Program-made: the position numbers and the translations under genes
The notes under the pieces: generated by a model
Told to the model about the DNA's origin: nothing
Database searches by the model: none
What the model saw: only the letters and a program-made list of their open reading frames with translations
Shown here: piece by piece, positions 50,813 to 57,889 of the stretch
How the letters are laid out: the number at the start of each line of letters is the position of its first letter
Position numbering within the stretch: the first letter of the stretch is position 1
Assembly (NCBI RefSeq): GCF_000620785.1
Contig: NZ_JIAI01000006.1
Location: 372,001-436,000 of the forward strand
Length of the DNA: 64,000 bases
Direction of reading: 5' to 3'
Origin: Actinospineispora acaciae DSM 45401
GTDB lineage: Bacteria; Actinomycetota; Actinomycetes; Mycobacteriales; Pseudonocardiaceae

Positions 50813-50843
50813 CGGGCGCGCGGGTGAGTGGGCGCGGGCCGCC

Positions 50844-50940
50844 TGACGCGCGTGACGCGCACGCGTCAGACGTCTAACGCACCCGCTCACCCCGCGCTCA
50901 ACGCGTGCGCGCGCACGTGCGCGCGGGCGTGCGCGCGCGA
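50844..50940. repeat. Candidate clt: TGACGCG repeats and alternating GC tract
   Basis: TGACGCG occurs twice with a 9-base period and once inverted (50844-50868), followed by a long alternating purine-pyrimidine tract of GCGCGC/GTGCGC type (50901-50938) that could form Z-DNA or a hairpin. It lies in the 230-bp non-coding gap directly 3' of traB, where plasmid pSVH1 carries its TraB-binding clt. Confidence 0.5.
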
Positions 50941-51042
50941 AACCCCCTAAACGATCAACCCCTCACAAGGCCGGGTGACCACCCCGGCCCAGCCCTACAC
51001 ACCCCCACACAGCTACACACAGTAACCATTGAGGAGAGTGTC

Positions 51043-51672
51043 ATGCCCTCAGGAGTGACCCCCGTTCCCGGACCCCGCCGCCGCACCGGCAAGCACAACG
51101 ACCCGGCTGGTGACCCGCCGCCGGAGGTGGTGACCCCGGTCGAGCTGGACGAGTTCCTCGACCCGGACGCCGAGGCCGCCGACCAGCGGGCCGAGGGCGC
51201 GCGCCGGCGCCGCGAGCGGGCGCTGTTACGCGAGATCCGGGCCGGGCAGCAGACCGCGTTGGAGGCCATCCGGCAGGGCGAGGCCAAGGCCACCAGCCTG
51301 CTGGGCTTGTTCGGCGCCGCGCTGGCCGCCGCGCTGGTCCTGGCCACGCGCGCGAGCCTGAGCGGGTTCTCCGCCGTGGTGCTCGTGCTGGCCACCGTGC
51401 CGCTGCTGGGCGCGGTCGTCGTCCTGCTCGACGCGCTGCGCGCGCGGCTGCGAGGGGACCACGGGTTCGAGCGGTGGGCGCGGCTGCATCGCCACCCCGA
51501 GGCGCTGATCGACCAGCTCGACCTGCCGCCGCGCTGCCAGATCCACGTGCAGGCCCGCCGGCTGGCCGACCTGTCCACGCTCGCCACGGCCAAGTTCCGC
51601 CGCACCAACCTCGCCATCACGCTGCTGGTCGCCGGGCTGCCCCTGCTCGCCCTGGCCGCCCTCATCGCCTGA
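51043..51672 (+). CDS. DUF5706/Pycsar-effector-like membrane protein
   Basis: A 209-residue protein: a charged N terminus, a helical RRERALLREIRAGQQTALEAI, two close membrane helices (about 86-103 and 107-128), a soluble helical part (FERWARLHRHPEALIDQLDL), and IHVQARRLADLSTLATAKFRRTN before a last membrane helix (190-209). This 2+1 topology with a K-x-R-type helix before the last segment matches the Pycsar effector TM family (DUF5706), which in defence systems disrupts membranes on cyclic nucleotide binding. No class III cyclase is nearby. The assignment is by pattern only. Confidence 0.65.
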   Translation: MPSGVTPVPGPRRRTGKHNDPAGDPPPEVVTPVELDEFLDPDAEAADQRAEGARRRRERALLREIRAGQQTALEAIRQGEAKATSLLGLFGAALAAALVLATRASLSGFSAVVLVLATVPLLGAVVVLLDALRARLRGDHGFERWARLHRHPEALIDQLDLPPRCQIHVQARRLADLSTLATAKFRRTNLAITLLVAGLPLLALAALIA

Positions 51673-51727
51673 CCCACGCGCCCGGGAACACCGCCCCGCG
51701 CTCGCTCCGACCAGGAGGGACTGCCCG

Positions 51728-51934
51728 ATGCACAAGAAGCTCAAGCCACGGCACTACTACGAGGGCCTGGCCCGTGACGCGCAGCTGGTCGCCGAGGCCC
51801 GCTACTGGGTCGAGGACTGCTGGCCTTACCACCGCGACATCGAAGAACTCGAAGAGATGCCCGACGCGATGGTCCTCAAGGGCGTGGACGCCCACTACGA
51901 GGGCGGGCTCGACCAGTTCATGGCGGACCGGTGA
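51728..51934 (+). CDS. Small AICE protein, 68 aa
   Basis: A 68-residue acidic protein (LKPRHYYEGLARDAQLVAEA, EELEEMPDAMVLKGVD) of unknown function. GGAGGGA precedes the ATG. It overlaps the whiB-like GTG by 4 bases. Confidence 0.6.
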   Translation: MHKKLKPRHYYEGLARDAQLVAEARYWVEDCWPYHRDIEELEEMPDAMVLKGVDAHYEGGLDQFMADR

Positions 51935-52284
51935 ACCCGCCCGTGCGCAAGCTCTCTACCCGCCGGCCCGCGCCGGGGGAGGACCTGAACATCTTCGACC
52001 TGTTCGGTATCGCCCGCCCACCGGACTGGACGGCCGAGGCCAGCTGCGCGAAGGCTGCCCACCCGGACGCGTGGTGGCCGGAGAAGGGCGACCCCGCCGC
52101 GTACTTCAGCGCCCAGGCCGCGCTGCGGATCTGCCGCGAACGCTGCCCAGTCCGCGACCAATGCCTGCAAACCGCCCTGGACAACCACGAAATCGAGGGC
52201 ATCTGGGGCGGCACCACACCCCGCCAGCGCCGAACCATCCGCCGCCGTCACCGCCAGGACCAGACCAACCGGCCGGCGGCCTGA
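51931..52284 (+). CDS. WhiB-family iron-sulfur regulator
   Basis: A 117-residue WhiB-like protein with four cluster cysteines: C39 in TAEASCAKA, C68 and C72 in ICRERC, C78 in VRDQC, then the G(V/I)WGG turn at 90-94 and a basic DNA-binding tail (RQRRTIRRRHRQ). The middle pair is CX3C rather than the usual CX2C, a variant reported for mycobacterial WhiB5. WhiB proteins sense redox or NO and control development or redox genes. It is carried on the mobile element's cargo operon. Confidence 0.93.
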   Translation: MNPPVRKLSTRRPAPGEDLNIFDLFGIARPPDWTAEASCAKAAHPDAWWPEKGDPAAYFSAQAALRICRERCPVRDQCLQTALDNHEIEGIWGGTTPRQRRTIRRRHRQDQTNRPAA

Positions 52285-52367
52285 GGACCCGCCCCGGGGT
52301 CGCCACCCCACCGCGACCCGTCCCGCCAGCGCCGTTGACCTGACCGCCAGCCGAGGAGCACGAAGCG

Positions 52368-53072
52368 ATGTTCAACGAGGCCTGCCTGCACTTCCGCCGA
52401 ACACCCATCACCTCCATCACCGAGCTGGACACCACCGCGAAGAGCCTGGCCGAGTTCACCGGCCGGGTCGCGGACCTGTCCAGCCGCGCCGCCATCACCG
52501 CCCAAGAGATCGCCATGAGCCGGCTGCCCCGGGATCACCGGCTCGCCCTGTGCTTCAGGGAAGCGTCGGAGGGGTTCGGGCAGGCCACTACACGGATAGC
52601 GCCGTGCTACCACGCCCTGGTCACGGTCGCCGAGCACACCGACGCCGTGCGCGACCGGATCCGGCGGACCCACCAGGATCAACAACCACAGCCCTACCCG
52701 CACCGCGACCCGCCGTCCAAGGGCATCCAGACCGCGCTGGCCGTCCTCGACCAACACCGCTCCCACCTGTACTCCCACCGGGCCGGGGGTCTACACAACG
52801 CCGCGGTCAGCTTCGCCGAGCTCTGTGTCCAGATCGGCCAGATCGCGGCGCTGCTGGCGTCCTCGGCCGACGAACAAGCCGCCAGCTACGACGAACCCGC
52901 CGGTGACCCTCACGTCGTCGAGCGCCTCACCGAGGCGGCAGCTCTCGCTCGTCGGATCGCGCGCGCCGCCACCCTGGCCAAGGACTACTTCCAGACCACC
53001 AGCGTGCACACCGAAGCCGCCGTCAAACGGCTCCGCCGACGCGGATATGACCCGAACAAGGTGCCGCTGTGA
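52368..53072 (+). CDS. Helical AICE protein preceding the GGDEF gene
   Basis: A 234-residue all-helical protein with long amphipathic helices (TTAKSLAEFTGRVADLSSRA, ASEGFGQATTRIAP, AVSFAELCVQIGQIAALLAS, LARRIARAATLAKDYFQTTS) and a C terminus GYDPNKVPL. No domain is recognised. It overlaps the GGDEF start by 4 bases, so the two products are probably made in fixed ratio and may interact. Confidence 0.65.
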   Translation: MFNEACLHFRRTPITSITELDTTAKSLAEFTGRVADLSSRAAITAQEIAMSRLPRDHRLALCFREASEGFGQATTRIAPCYHALVTVAEHTDAVRDRIRRTHQDQQPQPYPHRDPPSKGIQTALAVLDQHRSHLYSHRAGGLHNAAVSFAELCVQIGQIAALLASSADEQAASYDEPAGDPHVVERLTEAAALARRIARAATLAKDYFQTTSVHTEAAVKRLRRRGYDPNKVPL

Positions 53073-53707
53073 CCATGGACACCACCACAGCCGCCGTCGT
53101 GTTCTCCGCCTGCTCGGCCGGGTGGCTGGCCACCGCCGGGCACGCCGCCAGGCTGGCCCGCCAGCTGCGCACCGACCAGCTGACCGAGCTGCCCAACCGC
53201 GAAGCCCTCACCGTGCTGGTACGCCGCGCCGCACGCCGAGCCCGCCCCGGCCGGCACGTGGGCCTGTTGATGATCGACGTGGACCGGTTCAAGGCGATCA
53301 ACGACACCCACGGCCACGCGGTCGGCAACACCGTCCTACAGGTCATCGCCGGGCGGCTGGCCGCGATCGCCGGCCCCGGCGAGATGGCGATCCGGCTGCA
53401 CGGTGACGAGTTCGCGCTCTGGCTCGGCCACCACACCACCCGCCAGCACGCGCACGTCTACGCCGTCCGGCGCGGTCACAACGTCCGCGCCGCGCTGGCC
53501 ATGCCGGTCGAGGCCGGCCGGCACCGCCTGGCCGTCACCGCCTCGGTCGGCGCCGCCGTGCTCCCCGCTGTCGGGCTGTCGCGCGCCGCGCTGCTGGCCA
53601 AGGCCGATCACGACATGTACCAGGCCAAACGCGTCAGCTACCGCACCACCTGGCCGCACCCGGCCACCACCCGACCCACGCCCACACCCGGTGAGGACGC
53701 CGCCTGA
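53069..53707 (+). CDS. GGDEF-domain protein (possible diguanylate cyclase)
   Basis: A 212-residue protein with one N-terminal membrane helix (AAVVFSACSAGWLATAG) and a GGDEF domain: DQLTELPNR, metal Asp in LLMIDVDRFKAINDTHGH (D70), RLHGDEFALW (111-115) and a terminal ADHDMYQAKR. The signature is HGDEF, with His replacing the first Gly; the catalytic DEF residues are kept. Activity is therefore likely but not certain. Cyclic di-GMP controls sporulation in actinomycetes through BldD. The start overlaps the upstream gene (4 bases). Confidence 0.85.
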   Translation: MTMDTTTAAVVFSACSAGWLATAGHAARLARQLRTDQLTELPNREALTVLVRRAARRARPGRHVGLLMIDVDRFKAINDTHGHAVGNTVLQVIAGRLAAIAGPGEMAIRLHGDEFALWLGHHTTRQHAHVYAVRRGHNVRAALAMPVEAGRHRLAVTASVGAAVLPAVGLSRAALLAKADHDMYQAKRVSYRTTWPHPATTRPTPTPGEDAA

Positions 53708-54216
53708 TGCCCCCACACAACCCGAACGACGAACACCACACGACCGCAGCCGACGAGCCCCAGCGTCGGAGGGCAATACGACGCCGGCTGCCCATCTTCT
53801 TCATCGACATGAGCGGCCGTGGCAACGACTACTGGGTGACGGTGTCGTGGAAACCGACCGACCCCTGGGCGGTCACGCTGTCGATCCCCCACAGCACCAG
53901 CCCGGTCGACTGGCTGCTCGCCCGCGACCTGCTGTGGTCCGGCCTGAACATCCCCACAGGGTCCGGAGACGTGCGCATCGAGCCCGTCACCGCCCGCGAT
54001 CTCGACGACGAGGACCAGATCGAGATCCGGCTCTACGGCAGGCGCAATGCCCGCTGCGCGCACCTGATCGTCACCCGTCGCGACCTGTGGGAGTTCCTGC
54101 AGGCCACCAAGGCGCATTTCCCGGACGCCCGCGACACCGCGCGCGCCGGGATCGACGCCGAAATCGCCCGACTCCTCGCCCGGCCCACGGCCGCGCCCGG
54201 TGAGGAGGCGACCTGA
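53707..54216 (+). CDS. SsgA-like (SALP) sporulation-type protein on the AICE
   Basis: A 169-residue protein with a polar N terminus and a SsgA/SsgB-family domain: WVTVSWKPTDPWAVTLSIP, VDWLLARDLLWSGL, GSGDVRIEPV, IEIRLYGRRNARCAHLIVTRRDLWEFLQAT. These align with the chromosomal SsgB-like protein at 62287-62718 (DPYAVHAVF, VEWVFARDLFADGL, GTGDVRVRP). SsgA-like proteins position SsgB and FtsZ during sporulation septation. Its presence in a conjugative cargo operon is unusual. Coupled by 1-base overlaps on both sides. Confidence 0.8.
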   Translation: MPPHNPNDEHHTTAADEPQRRRAIRRRLPIFFIDMSGRGNDYWVTVSWKPTDPWAVTLSIPHSTSPVDWLLARDLLWSGLNIPTGSGDVRIEPVTARDLDDEDQIEIRLYGRRNARCAHLIVTRRDLWEFLQATKAHFPDARDTARAGIDAEIARLLARPTAAPGEEAT

Positions 54217-54773
54217 TGCTCCGAACCCAGCCCAACCCGCTCGCCGACCTCAACGCTCAACTACGACAGGCGGTCACCGCAACCTCCAGACACCGCCAAC
54301 TCGCCATCTGCGCGCACGAAATCGGGCACGCGCTGCTCGAACTCGCCGGAGGCGGGGACGTCCGTTACGTCGAACTCAGGTTCAAGCTCACCGGACTCGC
54401 CGGGTACTGCCACTACGGCGACGACGCCCACGACGCCGAACAACTCGGCTGGAGCGGCGAACGCAAACTCGCCCGCCAAATCGCCACCATGGCCGGCCAC
54501 GCCGCCGAGGTCCGGTTCTGCCAGCACTACCTCGGCATGGACCACTCCGCCGCGTTCCGCTACGGCCTGGACTGGGCCGAAGGCGACTACACCGACTTCT
54601 ACTACTTCCGCCGCAAATTCGGCCTACGCCACATCTCCCCGGACTGGGCGTTCCACCGCGCCGGCATCTACCTCGACCGCCACGGCGGACTTCTCGACCG
54701 GCTCACCCTGCGACTCCACCACGCCCACCACGTCAACGGTGGGGCGTTCCCACCGCCGGCAGGTGTCCAGTGA
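54216..54773 (+). CDS. M41-like (HEIGH) metallopeptidase-fold protein, copy 1
   Basis: A 185-residue protein with zinc motif HEIGHALLEL near residue 31, GHAAEVRFCQ in the middle and DYTDFYYFRR further on. This mirrors the FtsH peptidase (M41) order of HEAGH, GGRAAE and a third acidic ligand. There is no AAA or membrane domain, so it is a free peptidase-like domain. It overlaps its paralogue by 4 bases (GTGA). Confidence 0.7.
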   Translation: MLRTQPNPLADLNAQLRQAVTATSRHRQLAICAHEIGHALLELAGGGDVRYVELRFKLTGLAGYCHYGDDAHDAEQLGWSGERKLARQIATMAGHAAEVRFCQHYLGMDHSAAFRYGLDWAEGDYTDFYYFRRKFGLRHISPDWAFHRAGIYLDRHGGLLDRLTLRLHHAHHVNGGAFPPPAGVQ

Positions 54774-55282
54774 ACGAGCGCAACGAACACATCACCCACG
54801 CGCTGAACACCTGGCCCGAATCGGCCCGAGCCCGACTGCGGTTCGCCGCCCACGAAATCGGGCACGGCCTCGCCTTCATCGTCCACGGGATCCGACCCGA
54901 ATGGGTACGACTCGAATTCGGACTTTTCGGTGGACTCAACGGCGGCCGATGCCGCATCAGCGAATCCGAGCCCAACCCCGGAACACCCCCGGAACAAGTC
55001 GAAGCATGGCTCATCGGCGCGTTGGCCGGACACGCCGCCGAAACCCGATTCGGCCAGCTCTACCTCGACCTCGACGACCAACACGCCCATCAGTGGGGCG
55101 CCCAAGGAGCAGCCAAGGACTACGACAACTTCCACCGCCTCCGCACCACCCACCGCGTCCGCCTGTCCGAACAGCGCGCCTACCAACGCGCCGCCGCGCT
55201 CATCGAACGCAACGGCCTCCGCGTCGACCACCTCACCTTTCGACTCGCCCGCGCCCGCCAACTCGCCGGACACGCCCTATGA
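54770..55282 (+). CDS. M41-like (HEIGH) metallopeptidase-fold protein, copy 2
   Basis: A 170-residue paralogue of the preceding gene: HEIGHGLAFIVHG near residue 28, LIGALAGHAAETRFGQ, and AKDYDNFHRL with the likely third ligand. The rest diverges strongly, so the pair may form a heterodimer or have separate targets. The GTG start is embedded in the stop of copy 1. Processing of a regulator is a possible role, but this is unproven. Confidence 0.7.
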   Translation: MNERNEHITHALNTWPESARARLRFAAHEIGHGLAFIVHGIRPEWVRLEFGLFGGLNGGRCRISESEPNPGTPPEQVEAWLIGALAGHAAETRFGQLYLDLDDQHAHQWGAQGAAKDYDNFHRLRTTHRVRLSEQRAYQRAAALIERNGLRVDHLTFRLARARQLAGHAL

Positions 55283-55317
55283 GCACCAGACCAGAACATC
55301 GATCAGAAGGCTTCGAG

Positions 55318-56079
55318 ATGAACACCACCGTCAACATCAGCACCGTCCTCGCCGCGCGTGACTTCGACCGCCTGCCCGCCGCTACCGCCGTTCTCACCGC
55401 GCACGATCTCGACCGACTTCTTGCCGACGCCGCCCGGGGCGCGGCCACCGACGAAACCCTGCCGGGCATTTGCGGGGTCATGCTCCACACCGACACCTAC
55501 AACGGCACGCCCGTGCTGGTCGCCACCGCCACCGACCGGTTCATGCTTGTCCAGGCACACGTGCCGCTGGACGCCGGCACGTTCGAGGGTCGGCTCATGC
55601 TGACCAACGCCCAGGTCACGCAGGTCCGAGCCATGCTCCGGCCACTCACACGGCGCCGAGGCGGCCGTGATGACCAGGTCTCCGTCAGCACCGACACCTT
55701 CACCGGCCGCATCGCGGCAGCCGAGGGCACAGCGTTCAGCTTCGTCAACTACTGCGAGTGGTTCCCCAACATCACCAAGGTGACCGACAAGTACCGCGAC
55801 ACCCCACGGACTGACCAGCCGGTCACCCTCAACCCCAAGCTGCTCGCCCGCGCGGCGGCGCTCGGCCGGCGCGGCGAATACGTGCGCGTCGAGGTCCTCG
55901 CCGGCGAGCAGGCACCGGTCCGAATCACCATCGGCGAGTCCGGTGTGGCGCGGCTCTGGCTCTACCTCATGCCCGTCCGCACCCAGGCCGACGCGGCCGG
56001 GACCGCCGTGTGGAACGTCCCGACCGCGCCCGTGTTCGAACTCCCGCCCGTGACTCCGTGGCAGCGCGAGGCCGCGTGA
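55318..56079 (+). CDS. Sliding-clamp (DnaN)-like protein
   Basis: A 253-residue protein resembling a shortened DNA polymerase III beta clamp: TLPGICGVMLHTD, PVLVATATDRFMLVQAHVPL, a middle part with EWFPNITKV, and a C-terminal WLYLMPVRT like the LMPVR ending of true clamps. It is about two thirds of normal length, so it may have two rather than three clamp folds. ATG 55318 has AAGG upstream; ATG 55279 overlapping the previous stop is an alternative. Confidence 0.65.
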   Translation: MNTTVNISTVLAARDFDRLPAATAVLTAHDLDRLLADAARGAATDETLPGICGVMLHTDTYNGTPVLVATATDRFMLVQAHVPLDAGTFEGRLMLTNAQVTQVRAMLRPLTRRRGGRDDQVSVSTDTFTGRIAAAEGTAFSFVNYCEWFPNITKVTDKYRDTPRTDQPVTLNPKLLARAAALGRRGEYVRVEVLAGEQAPVRITIGESGVARLWLYLMPVRTQADAAGTAVWNVPTAPVFELPPVTPWQREAA

Positions 56080-56307
56080 TCACCCACTCACCAGCACCGG
56101 CGCCCGTCATGGCACGCCGGGAGGATAGGCCGACACCTGGCCCACCCCAGGGCGGGTCGGTGCCCGCTGTGCTGTCGCTGTTCGCCGGGATCGGCGGCCT
56201 GGACCTCGGCCTGGAACGGACGTCGAGCCCTCGGAAACGCCGTCGTGCCCGCCGTCGCCGAACACATCGCCCGCCTGATCACCAACCACACCACTACCGC
56301 CGCATGA
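56076..56307 (+). pseudogene. C5 cytosine DNA methyltransferase with internal deletion
   Basis: One frame reads VLSLFAGIGGLDLGLER, the SAM-binding motif I of C5 methyltransferases. A few bases later, in another frame, comes RALGNAVVPAVAEHIARLIT, the motif X end of the same family. All catalytic motifs between them, including the PCQ loop, are missing, and the frames do not match. This is a large internal deletion of a once complete gene. It overlaps the preceding stop. Confidence 0.8.
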
Positions 56308-56354
56308 AGGAACTCGCCCACATCGCGCACTACCACCGAAAGGAGCCAGTTGTC

Positions 56355-56810
56355 ATGGCCGGATTACCAGAGGTCACCGTGGCCGGCACGTTGACCGCCG
56401 ACCCCGAGCTTCGCTACACCCCGAACGGACACGCCGTCGCCAACTTCACCGTGGCCGCGAACGACCGCCGTTTCGACAGGCGGACCGGTGAATGGGTCGA
56501 TGCAGGGGCGACGTTCTTGCGCTGCCAGATCTGGCGCGACGCCGCCGAGCACGTCGCGGAATCGCTGAACCGAGGCAACCGGGTCATCGTCACCGGGCGG
56601 CTCAAGCAGCGCGAGTACGAGACCCGCGAGGGCGAGAAGCGCACCGTGTTCGAACTTGACGTCACCGAGATCGGACCATCGCTGAAGTGGGCCACCGCCG
56701 CCGTCAAGAAGGCCACCCGCACCGGCGCGAACACCGGCGGCGGTGACGACCCGTGGGGAACCGCACCCGCCCAGCCCGACGCTCCGGGCAGCGACGAACC
56801 TCCGTTCTAA
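56355..56810 (+). CDS. ssb: Single-stranded DNA-binding protein
   Basis: A 151-residue SSB: OB fold (VTVAGTLTADPELRYTPNGHAVANFTVA, then FLRCQIWRDAAEHVAESL and GNRVIVTGRLKQREY), a Gly/Thr-rich linker, and the acidic tip SDEPPF that recruits partner proteins. AGGAG lies 9 bases before the ATG. It is part of the element's replication block, upstream of the PrimPol gene. Confidence 0.95.
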   Translation: MAGLPEVTVAGTLTADPELRYTPNGHAVANFTVAANDRRFDRRTGEWVDAGATFLRCQIWRDAAEHVAESLNRGNRVIVTGRLKQREYETREGEKRTVFELDVTEIGPSLKWATAAVKKATRTGANTGGGDDPWGTAPAQPDAPGSDEPPF

Positions 56811-56947
56811 CCCCCCTCGACCCGGCCCGGGGGCGCTGGGACGCGCACAGCCGACAGACCTACCCCGCGTCTCAGCACTTCCGGGCCACCCACCTCCACC
56901 CGCCGCCGCACCACCCACGAACCTGCACACCGGAAGGCGACCCGGAT

Positions 56948-57889
56948 ATGAGCGTGCCCGACCCACCCAGCCCGCGCGCCCTGACGCCGATGCAACGGGC
57001 TCAACGCGACAATGCGCTGAGGGCCGCCGAGCGCGGCTGGCGCGTATTCCCCCTCGTGCCCGGCACCAAGCGGCCGGTGTTCGAGCAGTGGGAACGCCAC
57101 GCCACCACCGACCCCACCCGGATCACCTCGTTCTGGACCCGCCGCCCGGGCTGCAACATCGCCGTCGCCTGCGGCCCCTCCCGCCTGCTCGTCATCGACC
57201 TCGACCTGCCGAAAGCCGGCCACCCCGAGGGGCGGAGCTTGAGCATCGGGGGGACCCGCACTGGTGCCCAGGTGCTCGACCAGCTCGCCGAGCGCACCGG
57301 GGGTGAGCTGCCGGCGACCTACACCGTGCGCACCCCGTCCGGCGGCACCCACCTGTACTACCGCGCACCCACCGCCCCGCGCCTTGGCTGCTCGCAGGCC
57401 AAGCTCGGCCCGCTGGTCGACACCCGTGGGCACGGTGGCTACGTCGTCGCGCCCAGCTCGATCACCCCGCAAGGCGGATACGAGCTCATCGACGACCGCG
57501 AACCTGCCGAGCTGCCCGGGTGGATAGCCCTTGCCCTTGCTCCCAGGCCGTCTCCGGCCATCTCAGCGGCTCCTGACGTGGCTCCTGGGCGGCTCGACGC
57601 CTACGTCGCCGCGGCGGTGCGCAGCCAGGTCGAGCGGGTGCGAGCGGCCCCACCAGGCCGGCACAACCACACCCTGTTCGTCGCCGCCTGCCGCCTCGGC
57701 GAACTCGTGGGAGCCGGAGCGCTCGACCCCGGCACCGCCACCCACATGCTCCAGCACGCCGCCGAGCCCATCGTCGTCTCGGACTGCGACTGCACCAAGC
57801 GCGAGGTCACCAACACGATCGCCTCCGGCCTGCGCACCGGCGCCGAACGACCTCGCCGCCTGCCGCCGCGGCACCGGAGAGCCGCGTGA
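56948..57889 (+). CDS. Bifunctional DNA primase/polymerase (PrimPol), AICE RepPP-type
   Basis: A 313-residue primase-polymerase: GWRVFPLVPGTKRPVFEQWE, the catalytic DxD in LLVIDLDLP (D84, D86), VRTPSGGTHLYYRAP, and a C-terminal helical part (HNHTLFVAACRLGELVGAG). PrimPol-type proteins start DNA synthesis in one class of AICE replicons. It overlaps the following DUF3987 gene by 4 bases. Confidence 0.9.
   Translation: MSVPDPPSPRALTPMQRAQRDNALRAAERGWRVFPLVPGTKRPVFEQWERHATTDPTRITSFWTRRPGCNIAVACGPSRLLVIDLDLPKAGHPEGRSLSIGGTRTGAQVLDQLAERTGGELPATYTVRTPSGGTHLYYRAPTAPRLGCSQAKLGPLVDTRGHGGYVVAPSSITPQGGYELIDDREPAELPGWIALALAPRPSPAISAAPDVAPGRLDAYVAAAVRSQVERVRAAPPGRHNHTLFVAACRLGELVGAGALDPGTATHMLQHAAEPIVVSDCDCTKREVTNTIASGLRTGAERPRRLPPRHRRAA

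Noticed and set aside
50901..50940. CRISPR-like or satellite repeat in the GC tract after traB
   Set aside because: There are no spacer-repeat units; it is an alternating GC tract. No CRISPR array is seen anywhere in the window.
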